From the NCBI GenBank assembly GCA_004369045.1, contig ML213503.1, positions 1,005,343 through 1,069,342 on the forward strand: a stretch of DNA of 64,000 nt. The letters are read 5' to 3'. Numbering within the stretch: the first letter of the stretch is position 1; the number at the start of each line of letters is the position of its first letter. The notes below the pieces were generated by a model, which was given only the letters and a program-made list of their open reading frames with translations, was not told the origin of the DNA and did no database searches. Made by a program: the position numbers and the translations under genes. Of this stretch, positions 42,747 through 54,427 are shown piece by piece. The DNA comes from Heliocybe sulcata. Lineage: Eukaryota; Basidiomycota; Agaricomycetes; Gloeophyllales; Gloeophyllaceae.

Positions 42747-44144
42747 ATGTCTACGGCGACCCTTCCAGTTATTGATCTAGATGTGTTTCTGTCTCAACCC
42801 CAGCAGTCGGACGCTGTTGTACGGGAGTGTCAAAAGGCATGCATTCACGCATAATCCGATAAAATAACCACACTAACATCCTGCTAGCTAGGCAGCCGAC
42901 GCGTTAATAACCTACGGAGCACTACTCCTTCACGATTCTCGCGTCTCTGAGCAGGACAACTCCGCGTTCCTCGACTTGCTCGAAGACTACTTCAATCAGC
43001 CTGAACCAGAGCTTCGCAAAGATGAGAGACCGGAGCTGGGCTACCAGGTCGGCGTCACACTCGAGAATACCGAGAAACCGAAGTGTGCCGTGGACGAGCC
43101 TTGCCTAAATGTCATAGCCCGCTTGGATCCTGCGGAAAGGCCTCTGGATATCACAGCGCATCAGCCCGATCCTAAATGCCGCTTCTTCTGGAAGATGAGC
43201 CAGAAGCCCCCGTATGAAACTCAGTTTGCGGCCTTGAATGCTCCCAATGTGGTACCTGAGTCAGACGACATTAAAGAGAGGTGGGAGCCGACAATGGAGA
43301 AATGGGGTAAATCGATGAAAGACGCGTAAGTTTACAGTATTTCCTCGGTATGTAGATGCTCATCCCGTCTCCGAAAGCGTGGAAAATCTATGTGAAATGG
43401 CGGCCATCGGTCTCGGACTCCCTCGTGAAACATTCAAAGAAGCAGGGAAATATGGGTATGTTGTACACCTCATTTCGTGCGTACGGTGATCCAGACTGAG
43501 GCACTTACCAGACCGCACCTCCTTGCCCCTACTGCCTCGGATCTTCGCAAATACAACAAGAAGGACAGCATTCTCGCCGGATTCCATACCGATCTCAACT
43601 TCTTGACGATCCACGGTCGTTCACGCTATCCTGGATTGCACATCTGGGCCCGGAACACCGGGAAGCGCATCCCTGTGAAGTTCCCTCCCACAGGTCGGTA
43701 CTTGCTGGTACAGGCCGGCAAACAGCTTGAGCACCTCAGCGGCGGCTTGATCAAAGCCGGTTTCCACGAAGTGGTCGTCAATGAGTCGACTGTGGAGGTA
43801 TGCGCTAATTAAGTGTTTGCTCCGCGCTTTTGCTGATCATATAACAAGACCATCGAACGCCGACGCGAAGAGTTCCCAGATCGTCCTCTCATCCGGATCT
43901 CGTCCACTTTCTTCTGGCATCTGTCATCGGACTACGATTTGGCCCCAATTCCCTCGTTAGCCTCTCGCGCCCGTACGGTCAGAAGTGCCGCTATGAAGGC
44001 GGGAATTTCTGAGCAAGACGACGTGATTTACGAGTCCATGAAAGTAGGACAACAAGTGCAGAAGTATGTTCAGTGTTACCTTACACGGCCGACCTTACTG
44101 ACGGTCTTACCAGTGAACTCCGGCATATTGCGCTAATGGCCTGA
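42747..44144 (+). CDS. 2-oxoglutarate/Fe(II)-dependent dioxygenase-like protein
   Basis: Isopenicillin-N-synthase-like cupin-fold oxygenase; substrate unknown. The start MSTATLPVIDLDVFLSQPQQ matches the N-terminal motif of this family (LPVIDLxxF). Exons contribute ADALITYGALLLHDSRVSE, FLDLLEDYFNQPEPELR, CRFFWKMSQKPP and AIGLGLPREAFKEAGKYG. The catalytic core follows: AGFHTDLNFLTIHGRSRYPG, carrying the iron ligands HxD, and then VQAGKQLEHLSGGLIKAGFH with the distal His. The expected 2OG-binding R-x-S appears as PLIRISSTFFWHLSSDYD. The last small exon, reached after GTATGT...CCAG, gives ELRHIALMA and the stop at 44142. About 390 residues, five introns. Conservation of the metal triad suggests an active enzyme. 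Confidence 0.8.
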
Positions 44145-44421
44145 AAGTGTCTCGCACCTTATCTTTTCGGGGGGTTCATGGAGAATAGAAACTATGTCTT
44201 TGCGATGCTTTTGCTACAAGGTTGGGTGGAATGGTGTAAGGAATGTACTGGAAACCAAGAATGCTTCTATACATATCTGTTGAAGATGTCTACGAAGTTG
44301 AATTCCTATCGCTACAATGATAAAATCCGGAAATATACCGAAGATGCCGAGGGAAACGATGCGTAATAAGTTATTGAATGCGTTGAGCAAATGCGATATG
44401 CGTGTTGAACGTCAAAACTCA

Positions 44422-46747
44422 TCATCGAGTCTTGATATTGAAAGCCCCGAGTGTGCTCTGTAACTTGAGGACCATCTCGTCCCACTCTCCCTCTGGATCA
44501 GACAGGTCCGTAATAGCGCCGCCTGCGCCAATTGTCCATTCCTCCGTTGAGGAAGGGTCGCTGCTATCATCGTATTTGAAGCAACTCCGGATCACGACTG
44601 ACCAGTCGCCAGCACCGCTGACGCACCAGTAGCCGCAGACGCCAGAGTAGATACTGCGTTCGTTATCCTCGAGCGACTGCAAAATCTCCACGCTGCGTTT
44701 CTTGGGTGCGCCAGTCATGCTCCCTACGAAGGTATCAGACCATGCTCACCGACTCAACCGCGAATGTCGGAGGCTTACCTGGTGGCATGCTCCTCTTCAG
44801 CGCCTCCCACCCAAGTTCGCCTTCGTCGAGCTCGACATTCGAGGACGAACCTTCTATGACACTTACGAGCTGCCATACAGTCTCATATTCCTCTACGACG
44901 CAGAACTGTGGCACATCGACATCATCTCCTACCACTCCGTGGAGATCGTGTCTGATCAGATCCACGATCATCAGGTTCTCCGCAACCTCCTTCGTACTGC
45001 CTCTCAGAGCCCGCTCAGCCACTGCTCTTGTGATGCCGGGGCCTTTACGAAGTGTGCCCTTGATTGGCCGCAATTGATAGACTGAGCGAGGTGGACGCGA
45101 GAAGGACAAGAAACGCTCTGGAGAGGAGCATACCAAAGTGCTAGGATGCAGACGCAAGTACGCTGCGTAGGGCGCTGGGTTGTTTGCGCGGAGAGATTTG
45201 TAAAGCTCCCAAGATGATGATCCTCTGGAGGAAGATCCCTGACTGGTCTGCACCTTGACCTTCGTCTGGGCAGTCAGGCAGAGTTCATAGGAGTCGCCGG
45301 ATCGGAGATATTCCTTGGCTTGGTTGATACGTGTTGTGTAGAGGTTTCTATCGGGAATAGTCACTTCAACAGCAGATAGCGGCTGTGAAGGCTTCGAGGA
45401 GTTGGCGGAGTCACGCCTATGTCCTTTTAATGTTCGTATAGTACTTGTCATCCAAGTATAATCCTCCGGCAGCAGAGACTGCACAAACATATTGCCAGTC
45501 GCCGAATCGACGATGACACTCCTGTCTACGAAGACAAGGTTCGCGTCGGGATGTCGCGCTTGTTCTCGATCATCTCTCAGAGGAACATCCAGCGAATCGA
45601 CTCCGAGCTCGTAGCTGAGGTAGCCAATAAGACCACCCCAGAAAGGCAGCTCTTTGCGTCCACCCTGGGCCTTCCGCTCGCGCATAAACGAGGCCAGCCA
45701 GGTCCAGATATCGTGCCCTAGAAGTTCCAAGCGAGAAGTGTGCTTGCCCTGCGTCACCGAGACATAGGTATCTCCGAGGAAGTAGGTGATCCTGGGCGTG
45801 GAAGTGTGAAGGCAGCCTATGATGGAGAATCTCCCAGGTTGTGCGGCAGAGTCTAGGAGAACAAACGGAGAACGTTCGTCCTGGACTCCTAACATTTCAC
45901 AGATGTCAGGTAGAGTAGCATGCGGAAGCCAGAGGGTTGCTGTATGAACTCGGCCAGGGGCCGGACAAGCGACAACTGACGGTCGGGGTCGGGGCCAAGG
46001 AAGGCCGAAGAACTTGTCAGCATGAAAGTCCCAGTCCTGCGATGTTCGATCATGGCTTATCAGCCAATTCTTGGCGAGACGCCAGAAATTGGAGAGAACC
46101 TCAGTTCCGCCAGCACCAGTCATCACAGACTCAGGGTGATACTGAACAGCCCAGAAGGGCTTGACCTTGTGCTTGATTCCCATGACGACACGCCCATTCT
46201 CGTCGTCCCCGTCGTCCGCCCATGCTAGGGCTTCGACGTCGCCTTCCGGTCGGAGCTCTACGTGCAGAGAATGGTACCGGACGGCGTCGATTTCGCCAAG
46301 TCCTTTGAATATCTCTGCGCCTTCATGCTGTATCCGAGAGATCTGCCCATGTTTGACAACGTGCAGTCTCTTCAGTATGGCTCCATATTCCACTGCCAAG
46401 CTTTGCAGACCGAGGCAGACGCCGAAGACAGGAAGGAGACTGCTATCCTCGAGATGCCACATGCATCGGACACTCCCTATGTCACGCTCCAGGAGAGGCG
46501 ACCCCGGCCCCGGTCCAACTATGACTGCAGAGAAATAGTGTAGCTTGGGGAGAAGGTCATTCCAGGCAAATTGGTCGTTCTTGATTATATGAACGGTGCA
46601 GTTAGGAATAGATTTCCGACAGAGCGCTGCCAGACTATGCAAACCTCAGGCTAAGCTTCGGAAAGCGACAAGAGTACGAACTCACTTGTAACTAAATGAA
46701 TCGTAAGAGTCAATTAGGAGAATCCGAGGGTTATTATAGGTAGACAT
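44422..46747 (-). CDS. Bifunctional p-aminobenzoate (ADC) synthase
   Basis: Fused glutamine amidotransferase plus chorismate-converting synthase that makes 4-amino-4-deoxychorismate for folate synthesis. The first exon (start 46747) reads MSTYNNPRILLIDSYDSFSY and joins over an intron to NLAALCRKS. The amidotransferase half has VGPGPGSPLLERDIG, GVCLGLQSLAVEYGA with the catalytic Cys, and AVQYHPES with the His-Glu pair. The synthase half has FWGGLIGYLSYELG, RSGDSYELCLTAQTKV and SSPERFLSF. It also has RPIKGTLRKGPG with the signature lysine of PabB (PIKGT, not TIAGT of anthranilate synthase). A final exon reads SMTGAPKKRSVEILQSLE and IYSGVCGYWCVSGAGDWSVV, then WTIGAGGAITDLSDPEGEWDE and the stop at 44422. 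The layout is a bifunctional fungal-type enzyme of about 750 residues, with two short introns. Confidence 0.92.
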
Positions 46748-47264
46748 GTCCGAAGAGCCAGCTATGAAGTAGCGTAGGGCGGAGAGCTGCTAACGGGGAT
46801 GGAGAGACACAGTAGTCGGGAAAGAATGGTTCGGGTCGGTTAGCAGCACATATCTCTAGAGTGAATCAAGGTAGCCCAGAGCGTACGACCGCAGGATGTG
46901 TGGGTATAGAGAGGAAACCGGTGTAGGAAACCAAGCTTGGAGGAAATTCGTGCGAGTCGCGAAGTTACTCTTCCTTACTCTACCATTTTTATCCTCACGG
47001 GGGATTTCAGAGTCAGGCATCTACGTATATTCCGTCTGGTGCTTAGAACGACCCATTATCTTCCAGTGCCCTTCGGATTGAAATGTTCATATCTCGTACG
47101 GTTTCGATGGGGGCCTTTGGACTGACATAGGCTGATAGTCGCTGTCAATACCATACCCAAATCCCGAGTACCCGAGTGAAATACGCCCTCTGCAAGTCCA
47201 CCCGTCAGCAACTAGTAACGGCGCAATTACCTTCTCTACGTACGTATCGTATCACGAGGCGCGG
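46748..47264. other. Divergent promoter region between PABA synthase and TTI1
   Basis: About 517 bp between two divergent starts. Short open frames near 46896-47125 have no recognised features. It is presumed to hold both promoters; no strong TATA box is seen. Confidence 0.45.
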
Positions 47265-50200
47265 ATGTCAAGTCAAGATATGGACGAGGAACGAAATCAG
47301 GCTGTCTTTCAGAAGGTACGTCGGTGCTTGTCTTCTCTCGTAGCTCGATCACTCATGAGCTTGTATAGTTCAAGAAGACATGTGTGCCATTAATAGGGAG
47401 TTCTCTCATCACTCCTAGTTCTGTTGGCAATGTCGTCCAGCTGCTCATGGAGCTCACTGAGACTCTCCGTGAGGTCCGAGCTTCCCACTATCGCCTTACA
47501 TCGTCTCTCATATCCTACATTTTCTTCCCTTTGTCAACCATCTTGAGACGAAATCCGTCATCCGAGATACCGGACCAGATTCTGGAGAACGTTATCACAA
47601 TCTTCACCATTATATTGGAGGAGGATTGGTGGTGGAACTGTGACTTGCGTACATGGGAGCAGTTGTTCATGCTATCTGGCGCCATTGTCACCGGCATAGA
47701 GACTAAAGGGCAAGGAAAAACGAGGAGTGACGAAACTAAGGACGTCGCTGTTCAGGCCCTGGTTGCACTTTTGCGGGAGAGAACGCATGAAGAGTGTCGC
47801 AGGTACCAGAAAGATGCCAACAATGCCATGGCTCGTCTGGCTGAAATCAAAGGGCACGTTCAAGGCGCGAACTTCGTTCCGGTGCTCGGACAGATCCTAG
47901 ACTCCAGCCTGGCGACTTGCATGTCGCATCATTTGCCACTCCAACGACATTCTCTGCAGCTTCTTGACTTGCTTGTCAGAATCTATATCCCGGACGGGCT
48001 ATCTCCTTCAGTGCTGCCTGGCATCATAAGCACAATGGTCAAGGTGGCCCTCGGTATTACACCGTCGAAGTTATCGTCCAAAGGCGAAGTTGTGGCGGGA
48101 GCTTTGACTGTCATGCAGGGAATCATACTAAGAGCGATCGGTGACGATATTTGCGTCCAAGAAGGTGCAGTCCGGGACGTTAATGACCTCGATGATCTTA
48201 CGCAACTCGCTACCGGTGCTACCGAAGATTCAGCACCAGGAACCTCGAACTCACCTTATGCCACTCGTCGCACGGGCAGTTGGCTACGGGGTACGGCGTC
48301 CCAATTGCATATAGCCATCAACTCAATGACTTCTCTGACTTCGCATCCGAACCCTATCGCTTCACGTGCTCTCGTCAATTTCTCTGCTGCAATCCTCAAT
48401 GGCACGTCCCTTACGTTGCCTCAAACACGACCTCTTCTGCTGTCCTTTCTCCTGGCTCTGAGTCTTTCGGACTTCGACAGCGTCGCTAAGCCAGCGCAAG
48501 ACTCGCTCATGGAATTGCTGTCTCCTTCGTCCCAGGTACATCACGCGTTATGGCAGACTATGATTCAGATGGCGAGAGACCATTTGGCTGCTATACCTCG
48601 CCTTCTGCCCGCCCATGCCGATGCGAAGGTTGAGCATAGTGCCAAAGTCATCGAAGCTATCTGTGCCTTGTGTGTGACGCTGTCCGACAGCTCTCATTCG
48701 CAGGGCAGGGGACTGAGCCACCTCCCTTCAATATCGTTAGGCATTGGCAAACTTCTTGGACCGACTGGTGGTATTGAGAAATGGGGATGGCCTCTACTCT
48801 CTGTCCTCGAATTACTTCCTCCAGCCATAGTAGTCACAGACTCGTCAGGGATGCAACTTCTCCTTGAGAACGGATCACTAGATCTACCCGCAACCGCTTT
48901 CCCGTCCATGGCTTTGAAGAACGTAGCATCTCAGTCTACGTTTGAAGCACTGGAAAGAATGATGCGATCCTTAGGGAGGGCAAGCGCTGATGAATGTCTG
49001 TACGCTGCAGAATGGTTCATTGGGGTGGGGCTCGGTGGCAGAACCAACATGTCTGTAGCAGCTCTCTGGTGCGCAGCCAAGCTTCTGGAGGGCGTCAGCG
49101 GTGTCCGTCTTGGCACTCCTGACCAGATCAACATGGAATCCTCCGTTAAGAGCAATAGGCTCAGCAAATTGGCTCGGGGTCTTGCGCGGAGCCTTTCTGA
49201 CTTGTGGGAAGAGTCGGAGCAAGAGGAAATGGGCGAGCCAGCTCAGCCCACTGCGAATCTGGACGGATTGCAAGACGAGAATCTGCTTATCGAATATCGC
49301 AAGGGCCTAGCGCCCATCACTTTGGGCGGCCGAGGGTCGCAAGGTCGGCCTCAACGCGGTGCCGTCAAACAGCCCTCGCTGCACAAGGCTATCTCTCTGC
49401 AATTGATATCGCTTACTTGTGGTATTCTCCAGTCTCGATCGACACCTCTATTCATCTATACACTGTACCCGGTTCTCCATTCTATAGTCGCCGAAGACTC
49501 GTATGTGACCGAGACCGCCGCTGCATCGCTGGCTTTCATCTCATACAGTACTTCATTCGCCTCACCAAGAAATCTTGTCCTCTCGAATTTCGACTACATA
49601 TTGGACGCTGTCTCCCGCCGATTCACGCGTCGTTGGCTGGACGTAAACGCAACCAAGGTGCTGGTCCTGCTGGTTCGACTAGCAGGTCGGGATGTCGTCG
49701 ATAGAGCGTCTGATGTTGTTGAGGAGTGCTTCGATCGGCTCGACGAGTTCCACGGATACGAGATCGTCGTAGAGGGCCTTATCGAGGTTTTGCTGGAGGT
49801 CGTGAAGGTGGTAGAAGCGGAGGATGACGCACACGTCGTTCATGAATCTGCATTCAAAGGAGAAGGAGACCTACTTCCCGGCAAGCAGCGCCTGGACGCA
49901 TTTTTCCATTGGTTTCATCACCGCCATGATTCCGGCGAGGAGCAAGACTCGGAAGGCCACGGTCCTGCGCCGAGACGTCCATGGGGCGAGGAACATGAAG
50001 CCCCAAAGGCTGAAAGTGCCCAAGAGAAGGAGGGTGACAAGGCCTCCGATCCTATGGCTGACCGTCCACCAACGCCAGCTCAAGCTTTGACCAAGCAGAT
50101 CGTCTCGCGGTCTTTATATTTCCTGACTCACGGTGTGCCCACTGTCCGGGCCAGAATATTGCTGCTACTCTGCTCCGCTGTACCCATTCTGCCAGAATCT

Positions 50201-50773
50201 GGACTCTTGCCCTCGATTCACCACGCATGGCCCTTCATCCTAAACCGTCTCTCAGACCCGGAACAATTCGTTGTCAGTGCAGCTGCCCAGCTCATTGAAG
50301 CACTGGCTAAACATATGGGGTCCTTCATGTCGCGGCGAATATGGGAAGACGTATGGCCTAGATTCCGTTCAATGCTGAACAATTTGGAAGCTGCTGATGC
50401 CAACAATGCCTTGGCGCGCAGAGGCAGAGGTGCAGTCGGGACTGAATCCTCCTACACGCACTCCCACCGCCTATACCGTTCTATGCTGAAGACTATGACT
50501 GCCGCTGTGAAGGGCGTTCAGGCTCAAGACGCCGCGGTATGGGATCTCACTATGTCCTGCCGCCGTTTCCTGTCCATCGGCGCCCACGACGAGCTTCAAA
50601 TGTGCGCGCGAGATCTATACAAGGCCATTGGACAAAATAACGAGGACGCTGTCTGGCTGGTCCTGTCAGCCACGACACAAACTGTCGACGGTTCTGTAGC
50701 CTTTATGTTAATGGAGAGATGGGAGATTGAGGCGAACGTCAATGTAGTGCTAGCTGGACTGGAAGATACGTGA
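47265..50773 (+). CDS. TTI1: TEL2-interacting protein 1 (TTI1), HEAT-repeat
   Basis: Subunit of the TTT co-chaperone (TEL2-TTI1-TTI2), which matures PIKK kinases such as TOR and ATM/ATR. Exon 1 encodes MSSQDMDEERNQAVFQK; one 53-bp intron (47316-47368) precedes a single 3.4-kb exon starting FKKTCVPLIGSSLI. Family features include LTETLREVRASHYRLTSSLI, IFTIILEEDWWWNCDLRTWE, LDLLVRIYIPDGLSPSVLPG and LVNFSAAILNGTSLTLPQTR. Further on are GLAPITLGGRGSQGRPQR, then RRWLDVNATKVLVLLVRLAG and VPTVRARILLLLCSAVPILP near the end. Almost wholly alpha-helical, as expected of HEAT repeats, with a disordered acidic linker around 49920-50060. About 1150 residues. The stop at 50771-50773 is 140 bp from the convergent dCMP deaminase. 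Confidence 0.82.
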
Positions 50774-50912
50774 GGTTCAGAAGAAAGGTTACATTAGGGA
50801 GGTGGTGCGTGTCTCCTCAGCTTTATCCCCGCCTCTTGGAAGAGTTTGGCGGACGCATCATCCCTGTCAATGACAGGATCAACCAGATTGGCCAATGCTC
50901 ATGTATCGTCGC

Positions 50913-52152
50913 TTACACTTTGTAACTCAAGTTGTATATCACTTCTTTGACTCCGGTCTGTATGATCTTGATGGTGCATTTTAGGCACGGGCAGCTGGAT
51001 AAGGTCGTAAGGAGGTGGTGAACATACACAAAATCGACATACGTGTTGCAATATAAAACTGCTCCCTGTCCCACACGCTCGCGGCCCGCTTCTAGGAGAG
51101 CATTCTCCTCCGCGTGGAGACAAAGACACTCGTCTAGAGCCTCTTGTCCACTGTTGCAGCGGGGGCACCCACCTTCATTACAATTCGTTATGCCTCTAGG
51201 TGTACCGTTGTACCTATTCCTTGGTCGGTGGCTATTCCGCTGAAAAAGAAAAGTAGTTTTCACTTACCCGGTAGCGACGATACGCTTGTCTCTTACGAGG
51301 ATGGCACCGACCCGGCGCTTCATGCAATTTGATCGCTGCGATGCTAGCGAAGCCAGTGTCTGCCAAATTATACCAGTACGAAGACAGCATAAATACTCGA
51401 TAGCATTTCTCACGTACCATGAAATACGTATCCCAATCAGGCCGTAGGCGGTTTGGGTCAAGTAAATCCAGAGCGTCCAAATGGGTCTCGAAAGCGGCCA
51501 CAGACGCGAATGAGTTGACTATTTGCAGGTCTATCATGTGCCTGACTTCATGCAAGGAAGCTGGGGCATGCAGTATGCTTTTCCCCGTGGTGTGACCGTA
51601 TACATGGGCATCGTTCTCGGCCACAAAGTCTTCTAACGAGTGGGCCCCATTGGTGCGCAGGTTGTACCTTTCATATCGGTCCATTAACGGTGCGTCGATG
51701 CTAACGAGAAGGAAGAATGGCTTCGTTGAAAATTGATCTAGTGTCCGTCTGTCTGTAAGATCGCTTGTTACGAAGGTAATCCGCCAGTTCCGGGTGACGT
51801 GGTCAAGCAAGGCTGCCGCGTTCGGGAAGCATAGGGCCCCGGGGGTAGGTTCTGTAGAGTGCGGGGGCACATAAGGCAGAGTCTTTCCTGTTATCTGACC
51901 TTGCACACTGCGGTGTCCAGAGGTCTCAGTCTTGGTAGACTCGCGACCGCCGTCCGTATCTAACCGTAGATTGTTACGCTATGGGCGGAGTAAGTGGAAT
52001 TCCATTCCGTCGATCTCGTAGAAAAGCACCTGTGCGCATTCCGTCAGGCTAGTGTTTGGTTGGATGCTAACAAGCGTAAAGCCTTTGTGGCGTAGGTAGT
52101 CTTCTACAGTCGTCTTACCGGAGCAACGGGTTCCGACGATTGCGATCAGCAT
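50913..52152 (-). CDS. DCD1: Deoxycytidylate (dCMP) deaminase
   Basis: Zinc enzyme that converts dCMP to dUMP for thymidylate synthesis. The N-terminal half, from MLIAIVGTRCSGKTTVEDYL, has a P-loop-like nucleotide-kinase fold also found in yeast Dcd1. After an intron the long exon reads ITGKTLPYVPPHSTEPTPGA, LTDRRTLDQFSTKPFFLLVS, YERYNLRTNGAHSLEDF and LRPDWDTYFM. The catalytic exons then give ASLASQRSNCMKRRVGAILV, YNGTPRGITNCNEGGCPRCN and LCLHAEENALLEAGRERVGQ with the HAE zinc/proton-shuttle motif. The paired cysteines are in CPCLKCTIKIIQTGVKEV, and the protein ends YNLSYKV at 50913. The exact first splice (about 52084 to about 51950) is not certain. About 370 residues, five exons. Confidence 0.88.
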
Positions 52153-52438
52153 CTCCACATATACCGCAATGAAGCTGACTAGTACTGATAATATTGTTTT
52201 TGTCGACGGTCGAGAAGGTTTCCAACTTATACTGGTAAGATCAAGGAGTGGTGCGCGTAGAGTTTTCAATTTTAGATGAGATTCGTGACAGATGATCGGG
52301 ATTAGCCGCAATATTGCCCGCCCCTAAAATAGGGTCTACTGCGTACTGATGCGATTCGACAACTACTACACCCAAGTCCCAAGTCCGCAGTACAAGCGAA
52401 CTTCGCCTGGCATACGCGATACAGGATATTTCACCTTC

Positions 52439-53584
52439 CTACGAAGCAGATGTCAGATTGACCCTCTTCTTGGTCCGCGGTTCACGCTGTTGCCGGAGCC
52501 GCTGTCGCTGCTGTTTCGCAGCCGCTTTGCCCTCCATGCGCTGTTGTTTCGCAGCCCGCAAGTCCTTCGGAGCCGACGTGCGTGTCTGTTTGATATGAGT
52601 GGGGATCAAAGCCTGCTGCGAGTTAATCGATGACTGCGGGACGAGCCAGGACGCAGCCAAAGTAGGGATCTGGTTTATGAGATCATCAATAACGGACAGT
52701 CCCGGTGTGCCCGCCTGTGGGAAGTTAATGAGGGTGCTCGTGGAAGCAATGAAAGAAGACGAACATCGATTGCCACCACAGACGCACGGCGGAGCCCAAC
52801 AGCTTCTGACAGAGTGAACTCTGCTCCCTTTGGAAGAGGGACCAACTTGATATATTCGGCGGTGTCTTCAGTCGTATGTGCATGTCCTCGATGTGCTGAG
52901 TTGCATGATGCGACGAGTTCAGGGAGGTGGCCGATCAAGATGGGAGGGTCGATGTCCGCGGAGCAAGCCAGGATCACTCGCACAGGTCGAGGGGCGCCGG
53001 GAGTAGTTGCGGCATTCCCCGCGTCCGAAGCGGTTACAACTTGACGAGCGGCCCTAGCCTGAGCTTCTAGCCGTTTTGTGACGGCGTTGATACCGATGGT
53101 CAAGAACGCAAGAATATCTGGGGGATCAGGAGAGATGAGATCCGGCTCCTCGCCTGCGGCTGCATCTTTCTCTTCTGTGGGAGAGTGGGGGGACTGCGCG
53201 CTGGCGTCCACAGCAGTCTGCGGAGCCGGTTGCACCTTGCCTTCGTCCTTCCTTCTTTTCGATGGGCGCTCCCCAGCATCTTCGGCGTTCGCTACTTTGG
53301 CCCTCTTCCTCTTCCTGTTAGTTTGGTCTCGGCCAAGATGGTAGCTGGCGACACCGTCCAACATCGCAGTCACTTGCGCAAGTATGGAGTTCTGGATGTT
53401 CATAGGGACGGAAGGCCTGCATGAAGTTAGCAAAAGGGAAAGAAAGATGCAAAAATGAAGATTACCATCGCACTCGGAAAGGATTATCGAGCACGCTTTT
53501 GAAAACAGTCTTACGCTCTAGAGACTGCTTTGCTTTGGCCCGGTTTGAAACTGCAGTATGGACTTTGGCGGTTTGGTCCGACAT
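52439..53584 (-). CDS. POP3: RNase P/MRP subunit POP3-like protein
   Basis: Likely protein subunit of RNase P and RNase MRP, with an L7Ae-like fold. The start at 53584 gives MSDQTAKVHTAVSNRAKAKQ, then KTVFKSVLDNPFRVRWPSVP, the conserved opening of POP3. A Lys/Arg-rich disordered insert (53000-53300) precedes the L7Ae-like core: RPVRVILACSADIDPPILIG, HLPELVASCNS and EYIKLVPLPKGAEFTLSEAV, then GLRRASVVAID. A 50-bp intron (GTTCGT...CCCACAG) then brings in AGTPGLSVIDDLINQIPTLA. The tail is strongly basic and Gln-rich (PKDLRAAKQQRMEGKAAAKQ) and ends KRVNLTSAS at 52439. About 310 residues, two introns. The basic tail fits RNA binding. Confidence 0.75.
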
Positions 53585-54427
53585 CAGTTACGTTTAAGTT
53601 AAAAGCTATGAAGTGTTAGAGATCTGAGAGGTTCCTGCGGCGGGTCCGCGTTTGCCAGAAAAGGCACGTGCGGTCGTCACGTGCTCTCATCCCCGAGAGA
53701 TCAGATCATCTGGGCGTGTTTCGAGGATTGTTTTGATCAAGTACTCCTCCTAGGCTATGCCAGCGCTGTCCTTGTTCCTTCTGGAGAGCGTCGCCAAATA
53801 TTGGATTTACTGGATGGGCGCGTCTCACTGCAGTTTTGGGAGGGCCATCCGAGTCATCATGACAAGACTGTCAAGACATAGCATTTCGAACTGGTTGAAT
53901 CATGGGCACAGCATCCTGGCGAGTCTGACGATGGGAGAGCTCGTTTTGGCCTAATTTAGCAAGGGGCCAATACGCGTGCGAGTCACGCTATGAACATCTC
54001 CAGCGGGAAGCCAGCGCCGACGCCCCGCTCTGCCCGCTCCTTGCCTATCTCGTCTCCGCAACAGCGCGTTTCCTCTGCACACGGAGTCCTTTCCCCATCC
54101 ATCCGTACCGTATTCTCACTCACGTCAAGATGGGCTAATGGCATAACGTTCTCCAAGTCTGCTATGTAATCTCCTACTTACCATTCCAGGCTCTTCTCCC
54201 GCCCCGCACTGCGCCTACTGATTTTGTTTGGGCTATGGGCGCCTCCGAATTTAGGACTTTCCTGTGCAGGTCGTATCCAGGTAATGTCAGGCAATCTGTG
54301 AGTCATTGCGGCCGAGTCGGTACGTACCTGTGTAACCTGAAGCAAACAAGTAACACCGCGTTCCACTGCTGGATATAAAACCTGCCATGGACTACTCACA
54401 CTGCTCACCAGTCTCATCTTCTACACC
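53585..54427. other. Intergenic region upstream of the first GNAT gene
   Basis: About 843 bp. Several overlapping open frames (for example 53681-53881) have no domain similarity. The right end carries a TATA box at 54374-54380, 48 bp before the GNAT start. Nothing else stands out. Confidence 0.45.
54374..54380 (+). promoter_or_regulatory. TATA box of GNAT gene 1
   Basis: TATAAAA in GGATATAAAACC, followed 48 bp later by the ATG at 54428. The downstream paralogue has no comparable TATA element at the same position; it shows only a weak TTTAAA near 57050. Confidence 0.6.
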